DNA from: Brasenia schreberi
Lineage: Eukaryota > Streptophyta > Magnoliopsida > Nymphaeales > Cabombaceae
DNA: 64,000 bases
Direction of reading: 5' to 3'
Assembly: GCA_036023115.1 (NCBI GenBank)
Contig: JAYKKT010000046.1
Location: forward strand, 6,087,501 to 6,151,500
The notes under the pieces: generated by a model
Database searches by the model: none
Told to the model about the DNA's origin: nothing
What the model saw: the letters and a program-made list of their open reading frames with translations, nothing else
Translations under genes and position numbers: made by a program
In this document: positions 36,433-48,800 of the stretch, piece by piece
Numbering within the stretch: position 1 is the stretch's first letter
Layout of the letters: each line of letters opens with the position of its first letter

Positions 36433-36642
36433 ATGAGAATCCGTTTCCCACCTCCCCTCCTCTTCGTTTTCTTCGTTCTCTTTTTTATACTGGTTTCCTG
36501 CAAATCAGCTTTAGCGTCTAGTCTGTTTGAAGGCTTTTCCAGTTTGTCCTTTGATGATGGATACGGCCACCTATTCGGACAAGACAATCTCGTCGTTGCT
36601 GAAGATGGAAAGACCGCCCGCATCTCCTTAGACAAAACTTCG

Positions 36643-36697
<55 letters not shown>

Positions 36698-37161
36698 TGT
36701 TTCTGGTTAGTGGGTGTTGATTATTTTCCTTTGTTACTTCAGGTTCTGGATTCATGTCTCACGATTTATACCAATATGGTTTGTTTAGTGCGTCGATAAA
36801 ATTGCCTGGTGATTACACAGCAGGAGTGGTGGTGGCCTTTTATGTAAGAATATTAAACGCTAACTCCTTCATCTCTTGATTATTCTTAATAATTCAGTAG
36901 CTAGTTTTGTCTCTGATGTTTGAATTTGATGCGGCTTTATGTTGTAAGATGTCTAATGGAGACATATTTGAGGAGAACCACGACGAGATAGATTTTGAGT
37001 TCTTGGGGAACATTCGAGGGAGGGAATGGAGAGTCCAGACGAACGTTTATGGCAACGGGAGCACCTCAACGGGAAGGGAAGAGCGTTACAATCTCTGGTT
37101 CGACCCTTCTGAAGACTTCCATCGATACAGCATCCTTTGGACCAACACCCACATCGTGTAA

Positions 37162-37195
<34 letters not shown>

Positions 37196-37556
37196 CGTAC
37201 TGTGTTTTGATTTTCGAGGAAGGAAGGATGTAGTGAAAAGAAAGTGATCTTTCAGCTTTCTCGCTATTTGAATTCTAAAATATAACCTTTTCCACATATA
37301 TGCACTCGATGGCAGGGGCCACCGGGAAACCAACGAAAGGTTCATCGTTGGGACAGCTCGTATTGAGTTCGCGACGTGCTTGTACAAGACCCCGGCGTCG
37401 ATAACCCTTCGCCGGTTTGTAGCTTTATCAGGTGGGAAGCCAAGGGATGATCTCATCGGATTTATCTCGAAAAGGATTCCTTGTCATAATAAAAGTAAAA
37501 CCTAATATCGTTAATTTGAAAGAGCCAAAGGACTAAATAGTAGGTTCTCGTCTAAC

Positions 37557-37598
<42 letters not shown>

Positions 37599-38399
37599 TT
37601 TTTATGTCTGATATGACTTAAATAGAAGGAATATTTGAATGGTTTGGCTTGCAAGAGATAGGTTTTAGACTGATTCTCAGAGTTTTAAACGTTTAAGCTT
37701 CTAAAACGATATATTCATTCTTTAGGGAGCCATATATACTGACCTGAAGTTGTCAAAGCGCACACCTTTACACAAATTCTTTCTTTTACCGAATGGGCAG
37801 ATTGTGTTGGGTTCACTTAGCTCACATCGCCAATGAGCTTGAGCTTAGCTTGAGTCATAATGAATGTATGAACTGAGTTCAGACACACTTGCTCGGTTCA
37901 TGGTATTGATTTTTGAGTTGCTTGCAGGTTCTACGTGGATGAAGTGCCAATCAGAGAAGTGAAGAGGATGGAATCCATGGCCGGCCACTATCCGGCGAAG
38001 CCCATGTCTTTGTACGCCACCATCTGGGACGGGTCCAACTGGGCCACATCCGGAGGCCGCTACAAAGTCAACTACAAGCTTGCACCTTACGTTGCTCAAT
38101 TCACCCATCTCATTCTCGATGGTTGTGCCGTTGACCCCATCGAGCTGCAGTCCACCACCTGTGACCGCCCCCTTCCTGAGCTCCCGGTCGACACCTCCGC
38201 GATGCATGCCTTCAGGGAGAAGCACTTGAGCTATTCTTACTGCTACGACCGGGTCCGGTATCCAGCCCCCTTGCCGGAGTGCATGCTCGAGCCAGAGGTG
38301 GCTGGCCGGCTAGGAAAGACTGGGACGGCGAAATTCGGCAGGCATCGCCACCGTGGCCGCAGTCATGGCCGTCCAGTGACATCCACCACCACTAGCTAG
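36433..38399 (+). CDS. XTH: Xyloglucan endotransglucosylase/hydrolase (XTH, group III)
   Basis: Cell-wall GH16 enzyme that cuts and re-joins xyloglucan chains in the apoplast. Exons 36433-36643, 36743-36843, 36949-37157, 37928-38399; junctions keep phase, 330 residues, normal for group III. The start MRIRFPPPLLFVFFVLFF is a clear signal peptide ending near Ser-Ala-Leu-Ala-Ser. The catalytic motif HDEIDFEFLG is at 115-124 with both Glu residues, followed by an N-glycosylation site NGS at 140-142. The substrate region (NLWFDPSEDFHRYSILWT, FYVDEVPIREVKR, PMSLYATIWDGSNWAT) is intact. The XET C-terminal domain keeps its Cys residues (YSYCYDRVRYPAP). The Arg/His-rich tail resembles XTH27/28/30-type proteins. 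The exon 1 donor is GTTTCT directly followed by a long (TC)n tract. The exon 3 acceptor (TTGTAAG) is weak. Confidence 0.95.
36646..36696. repeat. (TC)n microsatellite at the start of XTH intron 1
   Basis: About 48 bases of TC repeat begin within three bases of the exon 1 donor (exon ends 36643). The intron is only 99 bases, so the repeat makes up half of it. Confidence 0.95.
37310..37480. other. GC-richer island inside the third XTH intron
   Basis: The intron 37158-37927 is AT-rich apart from this block (CCACCGGGAAACCAACG, ACCCCGGCGTCGATAACCC). One plus frame is open for about 60 codons (TNERFIVGTARIEFATCLYK) but matches no XTH part or family I know. Including it would break the exon 3 to exon 4 join. 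Confidence 0.5.
37560..37592. repeat. (TA)n microsatellite in the third XTH intron
   Basis: About 32 bases of TA. A shorter CT/TA tract follows the exon 3 donor at 37162-37194. Confidence 0.9.
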
Positions 38400-39619
38400 A
38401 TGTTGATTTGGTGAAGATTGTTTTAGGATATGTGCTTAGTTTTGGTGCCTAGTTCGTGTACATATAAGAATTTAATGAGGGTGGTTGGTTGATCATGGCG
38501 TCGTTGGTGCATCTGCCTTACCTCGTCCAATCCATTGTTGTTATGCCCTTTCATCATTGTTTCTATAGACTTCTATTGTCACTTCTTCACCCACTTGTTG
38601 CCATTAATAAATCATCAATAAACAGTTGGTATATTTGATGCATTTTCTATATAGAAGAAACTGTTGAGGCCATATCCAATATAATTATTACTCATAATGG
38701 GTTATATTAAATGTTAACCTTACATCTATGACTTGGAAACCATGAACCAAGTTGGGTTTGCCCAAGTCTTTATCAAGCCCAAACAATAGCGATGCAAGGT
38801 TAAAGGTGGTCGGTTTCGACTCGGCCCAGCAGGTTCAGTCGGACCCAAACCACTCCCAGGATCAGTTGGAACATAAAATAGAGGACCCGGTTCCACCTAC
38901 CAAGTACTGGAACTGAAACCCGAGTCCAGAACTCACGGTTCGAAGTTGTTTTCTTTAGTTTTGGTTTTGAAATCCACTTCCGTTGCACAAAATTTTCAAT
39001 TGAAATCGGAACTGGAACCAACCTGATACTGAATGGTTTTTGGTTCTGGTTCTAGGTTTTGGTGGGACCAGGACTCCTGGTTTGAAACTAGGGATCCTAA
39101 TTTACCTGAAACTAACAAGGTACATGTAAGAGCATTTTTTCTCATATAAGTGCAACAGTTCTATTACAAGGATAACTTTACTGAACTTCCCTTTGTCTGA
39201 ACCAAGATCAAGCACAATGAGGACTAAAAGGTTCATTTAACCGACCCACTGACTGTGGGAGAAGGCTTGGTTCCGGTCCTTTGTGCTGGACGAACTTTTT
39301 AAGAGGAGAGGAGAAGAAATGTCAATACTGAACCTCGTGTTCCATCGTGTCCCCTGCGTTTCAATTTCAATAAAAGAATGCATAAGATCATCGTTCTCGT
39401 GTCGTGTCATGGTGACATAGATTGGGAGAGAAAGCAAGAGGTAGAAGGCATCAAAGAGAGATGAACATAAACGAAAGGGGAGTTAAGGCACCCTTAGTAT
39501 AGCGTTACTAGATATCAACCTAATAATCCAAGGTTCTCGTGATTATATATTGGTCAACAAGGTAAAAGTAGAAAAGAGAAATTTTAACAACTTTCACATG
39601 ACAAAAAGAGTAAGAAGGC

Positions 39620-39620
<1 letters not shown>
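38400..39620. other. XTH 3' flank and intergenic DNA
   Basis: 38400-38640 is likely the XTH 3' UTR; AATAAA-like signals lie near 38605-38620. 38800-39090 is GGTTC/GAACC-rich repeat related to the MITE family. No gene on either strand. Confidence 0.5.

Positions 39621-39621
<1 letters not shown>

Positions 39622-39656
<35 letters not shown>
39622..39656. repeat. (GA)n microsatellite
   Basis: About 32 bases of GA immediately before the MITE copy at 39662. Confidence 0.95.
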
Positions 39657-39658
<2 letters not shown>

Positions 39659-39661
39659 CAT

Positions 39662-39850
39662 GGGACATGGCCGGTTTTGGGTAAAACAAAACAGGCAGTT
39701 CCACACCTCCGTTCGGGTTATGGAAAAGGTGAAAACAGAACTGGACCGGGTGAGTCCTGGTTCCGAGCCCGGTCCCAATTCTGATTTCACTGGTTCTGCA
39801 TCCATCCAACTCCTGGCCGGTCTGGTTTCGGTTGTAATCGGCCATGTCTA
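39662..39850. mobile_element. Short copy of the TAGACATGG MITE family
   Basis: Ends GGGACATGGCCGG and CGGCCATGTCTA, 189 bp, inverted to each other over about 11 bases, with GGTTC-rich interior. No matching flanking duplication was found. Confidence 0.65.
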
Positions 39851-40239
39851 ATTCTCGTGCTTCGAGAATGGTTGCTTGTAAGATGGCAATTTCAACTTTT
39901 TAAAATGAACTGGCGCCCATGATGGGAGTCCCTTTCTTTGAATGCTACTTCTCCTTACCTGCCCCTTTTCAACTTCGGCATCTGAAATTAAAATGCTCAT
40001 AAAAGTATTGGAAACATGAGTTGGACCGGGTCGAAAACTACAGGACCCACATACGTTTACCAAACTCAATTATTGATGCAAGAGTTGGGCACCATCCGAT
40101 CCGTCTCTGGATTCGGATTTTCATTTGGATCCTGCACCCTATCTGGTCTTCTCTCATTTGATAAAGATCCACTGTCTCACAACTCAGCTACGATGAGTCG
40201 GACATAAACTCTACCAAAATTGCCAAGTTAACCATTGAA

Positions 40240-40400
40240 ACGTGTTTTAACTCATCTGGCAAGGCTCTTAGGCTCCCACGATGCAGGTGGTGAGTTTGAT
40301 TCTCGGAGCATGCATGAAAACTGCATCAGCTCAAATACACATTTTGCATGTTTAAATTTAAGATGCTTTAGGAAGTTTGTGTGCTTGTTGGAATTTTAAC
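40240..40400 (+). mobile_element. tRNA-derived SINE-like fragment
   Basis: TAACTCATCTGGCAAGGCTC followed by GGTGAGTTTGATTCTCGG, an A-box/B-box-like pair about 35 bases apart. No clear tail. Confidence 0.45.
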
Positions 40401-40711
40401 AATTCCTTACCATTGTTTACAACACAGTTACATTAAATGCATTTGTGAATATTGCCAGTTTCTTAGGTGCATGTTGAGGTATATATATATAAAGAAGATT
40501 GATATATGCTTACACCCAAGTGCTAGCAAATTCAACTAAATCTCATGATTGAGATTTAAAATTTAAAGTGCTCATGTGAATAAAGTATACCTACAAAAAG
40601 TATGGATGTACCTTTTATTTTATAGATTCAAATCTTAATTATTGATAAACATAGATGAATGATTGAGATTTGTTTAGATTTACTAGCACCTAAAAGTACT
40701 AATATAGGTCA

Positions 40712-40714
40712 GTT

Positions 40715-40760
<46 letters not shown>

Positions 40761-40890
40761 GATTGGTATATGTTAACATATTTAAATGCTAGCAAATCCA
40801 AGCAAAATTTCAAATCTCAATCATCCATTACCAAAGATTGAAATTTATTTGAATTTGCTAATACCTAAAAGTGCTAACATATACCAAAAA
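40712..40890. repeat. (TC)n(TA)n tract and adjoining imperfect hairpin
   Basis: A compound microsatellite at about 40712-40760 abuts an imperfect inverted repeat. TTGGTATATGTTAACAT at 40763 pairs with ATGTTAGCACTTTTAGG read on the opposite strand, and the right arm ends GCTAACATATACCAA at 40887. Internal parts (GCTAGCAAATCCAAGC and its counterpart) also pair. Probably a small MITE. Confidence 0.6.
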
Positions 40891-41118
40891 GTCAAAAAGC
40901 AATAACCAAAGAAAGGGCGTGATGATTGAAAATATTTCTTACATGATCTTAGCATGTCTAATTTATTCATTCCACAACCATTTTTCAGTATTCATCACAA
41001 AAAAAAATTGCTTTCCAGTAGCTAATGCAACCAAAGAAGACTGAATCATTGACAACCAGGACAATGCCCATAGCAAAATGATGACAAGCATTTCAATATC
41101 CACCAGGAAAAAGTTTTC

Positions 41119-42126
41119 TTATCGGGGTTCCTTTTCCCTTCTGTCGATAAGTTTGAGAAAATTGCAGACGATTGTTTTCCCTTCACTAGTTATGATGCTC
41201 TCCGGATGGAACTGGACCCCCTGCAAGGCACATATGTACAGAACAATCATGGTCACCACAGTTGGAGATGATGGAGGTACAAAGAGGAATGATAATGAAA
41301 ATGGGAGATCAAAGAGCAAGTGGTAGTGACCAATGGTCCTACTAGACATGGACACATTTGAACCGGCCCAACGGCTTGAATCAAGTTGGTCCTGAAACTG
41401 ACCGGAACTGGAACAGCCAAGCCAGACCAGAACCATAAGAGTTTCATTTTGAGGCTGCGACTACAGAACTGGAACTCCAGTAGTCGACCTATGAAGGTGA
41501 GCTGAATATGGGCCTCGTAATCAGACAAAAAGCAGTCGTACAACACCACTTTCTACTGTGTACCAGAGACCATCGTTTGATTACAAGTTGAACTAGAACT
41601 GTAGTTCAAGTTCTGTAATCCCAAGCATCATAATCAAACATCCCCTAACTGAACCTGAACAGATTGCTTTTTATACTTTTTTCTTTTTGAAAAAATACTC
41701 CTTTTATTGCTTTTTTATAAATTAGAACTTGAACCATCAGTTGAACGGAAACAACCATGTCTAGGTCCTACAAAGGAACTTCATAATCTGAATACGAGCT
41801 TGGCCAGAAACGTATTGTTAGTGGACCATGTCTGCCACCTACGATGAGGAGCTAGCACCGGTGGCTGGTGAGTGAGGCATTTGAACACATGTTTCAGACC
41901 CAATGATTGACATGCATCAAAGATCAATATTAGAAATTAAAACCAGCTTCAAGCTTGTCCCAGGAATGAAGAGTGTGGAGGTCCCAGAGGTTTAGGGGGC
42001 ATGTGAATGCGCGGGAAGGCAATATTGACCCAATGCAACCTGACCTACCAGAGTGGGCCAGCGAATACACAAGCCGAAGATATGGGTTCCTATACGAGGA
42101 TAAGGTGCCCCAACCCTTATCCTATC

Positions 42127-42190
<64 letters not shown>

Positions 42191-45100
42191 AATGAGTTTG
42201 ATATTGAATTGGTACTCATAATTTAAAAATAGTGGGACTTATAACAATAAATGCAATAGTCTACCACTTAACACTATTTTATAATTATTAGATATGGTAC
42301 TCACTAAGTATAACCTAACTTAGAGAGAGAGAAATTGATATAAGCATACAACAACCATCCACGTTCAAATCCACTCAAAGATATTTACCATTCGATTGAT
42401 AAAAATAGAGATTTGAATTTAAAAAGCAAAAAGTATCATAATATTTTTCGTACTTATATTTAATGCACACATTAAATGCTTTTTAAATTCAAATCTGGAG
42501 ATGTTTAAGCAAATTTAAACATGAATAAGTGTGCACATGAACTATTATCTCTCTCTCTCATATATATATATATATTAGCTTCATTTGTGCCCCATACCCA
42601 CCCCATTACTCATGGGGAAAAAAAGAAGGCCCATTGAGGTTCAGGTTGGGACCAGGTATAGATAGATGTACCTGTCCCCTCCCACCATTGCCATCCCTGT
42701 GCACGGACAGCAACCGTACCCCACAAATGGGGCCCATACTCGCAAACCCGTGGCCAAGCATGCCCCACAACTGCCATGAAGAGCTTTTACATAGTATTCA
42801 CCTAACCTTATGTTGGGGCCATTGGCCCGCAGAATGTCTATTCAATCTCACCCTTACAGTTTCAGACCTTGACATGATCACCCTATGCTTTCAATGCATA
42901 TAAGTTTTAGGCCAATATACTTCGAATAGTACCATATTCTGGCGTTTGTTATATGAACGAAATGAATGCTAAGTTGGTGAAACTAGCGGCTTTGTGTGTG
43001 TGTGAGAGAGAGAGAGAGAGAAGAATCTGTGTGCTAGTTAAAAACACAAAAACTTTTATTAATTTCAGAAATTATTTTATGTTTGACTTTCTAAATAATA
43101 TGTGCATGGCCGAACCCAAAGATGTATGGAACATGTATATGGCTGTACCAATCATACCGTCACCTGCACCCAACACAAAGATGTTTGTAGTGTATCAACA
43201 CAAGGGGAGAAAAAGGTAAATACCTGAATATGTTTAAACTTCTTGTGGCGTGCAGCCATAACGAGTCCATCTTCTGTCCACGCAGTAATCTCAAGCTCGT
43301 CACTGGGAAAGCTCTCATTCTCAATCACAAGGCTATGATACCTGCCGACTGTAAATGGACTGCCAAATATATATAACATCTTCAAGTTAGGACCCATTGT
43401 ATCTAATGATACTCGTGCAAACATTCAAAAATATTTTGCCAAGTTGGATTAGAAGTTATCAAAGAATCAAAATCTATCCCTTCTAATGGGTCTATAGCAT
43501 TTGATGACAACATAAGTGTTCAAGACAATCAAAATATGACTGGATTAACTTGCCAACATTTTCATCGATATGGTCCAAACTATGATCGATGAAGAGATTA
43601 AAATTGACGAGTAAAAGGAAGAAGATTAGATTTTGATGGCACAAAGCATGCCTAGAACTTGCAGTTCCTCAGAATCCTGCAGTATACAGATGACGGATTT
43701 TGTTCATGGTAACCTATACATGAAGGCACCAACTGTTATCTTTCATTAGAACAAACATGACAAGCATATTTGGTTAGTTGGTCATATGGACTCGGTGATG
43801 GAGGTTCACGAATTGGCTTCATGCTATCTTGTGGATGATGGGGGCAATCAGTGCAGAGACCATGTGGATCTGCCTGATCTTGGCTCACCTGAAGGTTGTC
43901 ATGGTGAGAAAACCAGTCTCTACAGGTCCAAGGTTTAGCTATGTAATTGAGCCGAGCTCGAACAACAACCTGCTAGGCTTTATGTTGCTTGGCTTCCAAT
44001 TTGATTCATGTGAAATCGTAAATATGTATCACATAGCTCAATGGAACTCATAGTTTAAAACCATGAGGTGAGGAGTGGATAACCATGACCAAGATTCAAA
44101 AGAGAATCCTGGGAAAGCGCCAGGATAAGGGGAAGGTCAAACCTGTACAGAACAATTCAAATCTCCAGTCTAGGTGGATCTTTTCCACTTTTCTGTTTTC
44201 GACGGGTCTTCTTCTGTTGTTTATACAGAACTTTTGAGTGAAAATCAAGAAATAAATCATACCTGAACCAAGATTATATTACCTATAAATTCCAGCCTTC
44301 TACAATTTTCATATTAGAGATTTTCTCATCTTGAACCTATATTTGAAAACAGAATGACCTGATTGATGTGATGAAGAGGGACAAAACACTTCTCTTGTCC
44401 TTCAACTGCAAGTTCATGGGTTACAACAATACCAATAATATTCGAGTTCCCTTCTAAGTCCACAGTGACTTAAAGATGCTTTGCAACAATGGAAGATACA
44501 GAGGATTACTCTAACTTGTATAGAGGTAACCACAATATAATGCCCCCTTAAAAAGTGCCTGTTTTTAATTCACAATTTACTCCAAATAGGTCAAGTGTCT
44601 CCCTCCTTCCCCACTTCTTACGTGATTGATGGTAGATGCAATTTAAGATATGTAAATGTGCTTCTCCAGTTCCTTTCATTTAATAAGCATTCTTTTTTGG
44701 ATGGACAAGAAGGATCCCTATGAATACTTTTGCCTCTTGTTCTGTTGATACTTTCCAAAAATGTTGATATGTCATACAGGTTGATCCCAACAGACAAATT
44801 TGATCATGATCACTTCTGGGTTGGCAGGCAAGCTTGAAATTTATACCTTTTTCAAGTTTAATACTAACAGTATAGCAAATTAGAAAGATGCCAAGAAATT
44901 ATTCAACACCATAATAAGAGTTGTCCTAGGTGGCCAAAGCACAAGGCTGATACTCAAAGGATTAGCACGATGGATGACATTTCTGAAGTGGCTGATACTG
45001 AAGCAAGAGGACTTCATTCATGATCTGACTTGGGTAGTGAACTTGATCAGGAGGTTCTCCAAGGGGCTACCTATACAACCTGCATCAATGATAGTTGATA

Positions 45101-45467
45101 CAAATATCTCGACTATAGACAAACTTGACCAACATCAAATTGCACAAAAGCATGCTGGAATTAGATGAGTGTTTCTCTTCTAAGCTTCCGAGAAAGAGAG
45201 TTAAGGCTGAGAACGTAAAAACAGGTTTTCCTTCTGAAGTTCTCAATGCTTTTATACGTGTTTCAAGATGATTTTGGAATTTGTAGATAACTCAAGAAAA
45301 GTAGCAATAATGAGAGACTGGTTATTGCCCTTAACACAACCTAGAGAAGACGAGAAAATGGAAGATAGTTTCTGAGGTAAGAAAAATATTAAGATCCAAC
45401 TTGAGAAATCATCCATCTCAATGGCAGCTAAGAAGATAAAAGGCACATCAGGATATAAACTATTTTA

Positions 45468-45565
<98 letters not shown>

Positions 45566-45840
45566 AGTAGGAGTTGCTGGGCTCCCATTCATATTAACTC
45601 CTTTATGCCCATCCAGACATGTGATCGGAGAGGTGGATGTCTATATTCAAGAAGCAAAATGTGAAAAAGTACAAATTGTGCTTTGTACTTTTTGCTTTTC
45701 CAAAAAGCACATTTACTTCTTGCTTTGTTTTGCGGATACAGACCGTCCATCCCTTCGATTGGACAGTTCAAATGTGCATGGAGGGTCCAGCACGAATGAG
45801 AATCTAGCAACTCTCTCTATTATCTACCTATATATCTATA

Positions 45841-45882
<42 letters not shown>

Positions 45883-48800
45883 GTGTGCATGCTGGAGCGC
45901 AGATACATACATATATGTGTGTGTGAGAGAGAGAATAATAGTACCAGCTGCCTCTAGATCCAAGCTAGTTGGTACCACCACCATTAGGTCTGATAGAAAA
46001 GAAGATCTGATTTTGTTGGATCAAACAGCTAGGAAGCAGATGGCTTAGAGCTAGAATTAGCTGCCTTTAAAACACACACACACACACATAATATATTAAT
46101 AATATATACACACACATATATAAGTATGTATATATAAATATAACCTTTGTTCGAAATTTATGGATGAAATCATGAAAGCAGGAAACATTAGAGGGGCATC
46201 ACATAACATGCTATGTCGGACTAGTCTCAGTATCATCAAACAAACATAATAAGCGGATAGAAGAGTCAAGCATCCTCAATTATAACGTGGCCTTATAATT
46301 GCTGGACCATGCTGAACTAAAGAATGAGCAACTATGATCAGATTGAGCTGACCTAGGCTGGAGGAAACGGCTATGAAAGGACAACTTTGTCATCACTTCA
46401 ACATGATCTTTTATGTTGTGAATATCTAAATGTTTTTCATTATAGACATTTGTTTGGCTAGTTTTATGTGTATCTTATTATTTACTCCTCCATAGTTTGG
46501 ACTTGATGATTATGTCACAGATACTTCATTGGTTAAGAACTTGAACTACAAAATCATACACATCAAAGAAAATATATTTGTCTATCAAATCCCTTGTAAA
46601 ATCACATCTCTTCACATTTAACGTTTTTCTTTGGGGAAAGGACCCTTATATGTTATGATAAGGACCCTTATATGTTATGATTTACAAGGTCATCTAGTTC
46701 TCTGCACGTTTCTTTTTCTCTGCGGAAAAAGCCTGATGAATATTATGATGAGAAGGTTCATCATCAAATTTATGCTTTAAAACCATTCAATGATACTAGA
46801 GAGTCCAGTAGATTTGAAAGATTACTACTTACTTTGATAGTCCAGCAAACAAGCCATCTTCTCCTTTCTCAGCATAATGAACAAGCGAACCTTTTCCGTG
46901 CATGACCCCATAAGGAGATCGAACTATCTTACCTGCAAACAGTAAATTGAAAAGTAGATGGCAAAAAGTAATACCTCTCCAGGTCTATCTACTTTATGAG
47001 ACTTCTCTAATAGTTCAACGCCTAAAACTAGTGCAACGGTGGAACTAAACAAAAGGATCAGGATAAATCTATTAACGATGAAACAATTTCATATCCCAGC
47101 ATCAGCATATATTTTAAGGCAATGCCAACATAATAGATGAAGCTTTAAATGTCTCTTAAGTTCAGAGAGTTGCCTCCAAAAGCCTCTCCAATGCATTGCA
47201 GTCCCATACAAACGCCAAATATTGGTATTGATGGTCCAAGATCCTTCACAATTTGTAAGGATATCCCTGAATCTTGAGGTTTACCTGAATCAAGAGGGCC
47301 CAAATATCATACACTGACAAATTTCCAAAGTACAAGTTTGGATAGAATCGAAGGAATTGTACCAGGTCCTGGAGAAATAAGTATTCCTCTTGGATTTCTC
47401 CTGAAAACAAAAAGAGTAACGTAGGTCAACCGAGGAGTTATTGGAACAGATAATACAATATTGACAGATTCTTGCAGAAGAAAATCACCGTTTTAATTCC
47501 TCAACAGTAAGTTCATCATTGCGGTAGACCTCAAAGTCAGCACCAAGCTCTCCCATATACTTCCATGACCAGAACAAGAAAGTAAATCGTAGTAATTAGC
47601 AGACCCCTACTACAGTATGCACAACAAGCACCACTCACCTATCTAGAGGGTCAACACAAAAGGGCCTTCAGATTTAAGGTCAGGAGTTTGATACCTAGGA
47701 TCATGCACATTCAGTAAGATTCTGACTACCCTGGCTTGCTAATTAAGAAAAGTATATACATAATACAAGTTTTTTTCATTGGCAAGCTGGAACGAGGCAG
47801 ACCCTAGCTTTATGAAATGATTTCAATTTAATTTCTACCACATACAATAATTGAATTGAAAATAAAGTTGCATGAAACTGAATATTACAACCATGTAACA
47901 TAAGGCATGATCCTCAGGTGTATAAACGAGTGCATGTGTGTGCGCCTATGTGCATGTTTGTTATTCATAGATACTATGTGCACCAAACACCCTGGTTGGA
48001 ATTGCTTATTTCTTCGAAAAATCAGATATCCTTTTTGCCAATCAAAGGATGTGTCGTCTAGTTTGGTTAGTTGAAAGCATGAAGTCATCCAATTACGTTA
48101 CATATAAGGTCTCTACTCGCTTCAAAATCAACGGTCAGTATGGCCTAAAAATTAAACGTTCTGGAAAATCAACATTTTCTGAAACAAAATGCATTATGTA
48201 TAACAAATTGATCATACCATGTGCATGCAAGAGGATAGGGTGGCATTACGTGCAGGTGAGCAAAACACACTGAAGTGAAAACAACATACTAGAGAGTGCT
48301 TTATTGGCAAAATATCCATACCCAAAACCTAAGAATTAGCTTAGCATTTTTGTTAAAAAATAGATAAGATTTTATAAGGATATAAAGCAATTATCTTCCT
48401 TTTTTACTTAAACTCTAATTTATACATAAAAAATGTGTAAATAGTTGATTCATAGTACGTTTTGGGCAATCTAAACACAATACAACAGTTAGTTTTTCAA
48501 AAAAACACAAGGCGCCATGAGTTCCAACACCTGATTACACATTAATATTTTACATACAAACACATGCATATACTCATTCATATGCGAGCAAAGACACATA
48601 CACGCACGCACTTGAGTTCTGTAGATATGATAGAGTTTTAGGTATAAAATTGCCTTGGAAACAAATGCAAGTAGCACAGATGGTTTTCACCGGAATTGGC
48701 ATGATACTCAGCATGTAAACTGCCAATAAAGAATTCTGAAGGGCAGACAAATCTGATAGTTTTAAAGATTGGCTATATGGAAGAATCTTGTGCTCTGATC

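Noticed and set aside
36187..36720. 177-codon plus frame overlapping the XTH start
   Set aside because: It joins the leader, a CT/CG tract, true exon 1 and part of intron 1. The signal peptide and family sequence start only at 36433.
45621..46048. Plus frames of 101 and 65 codons
   Set aside because: They run through (TG)n, giving Cys-Val repeats; intronic microsatellite.
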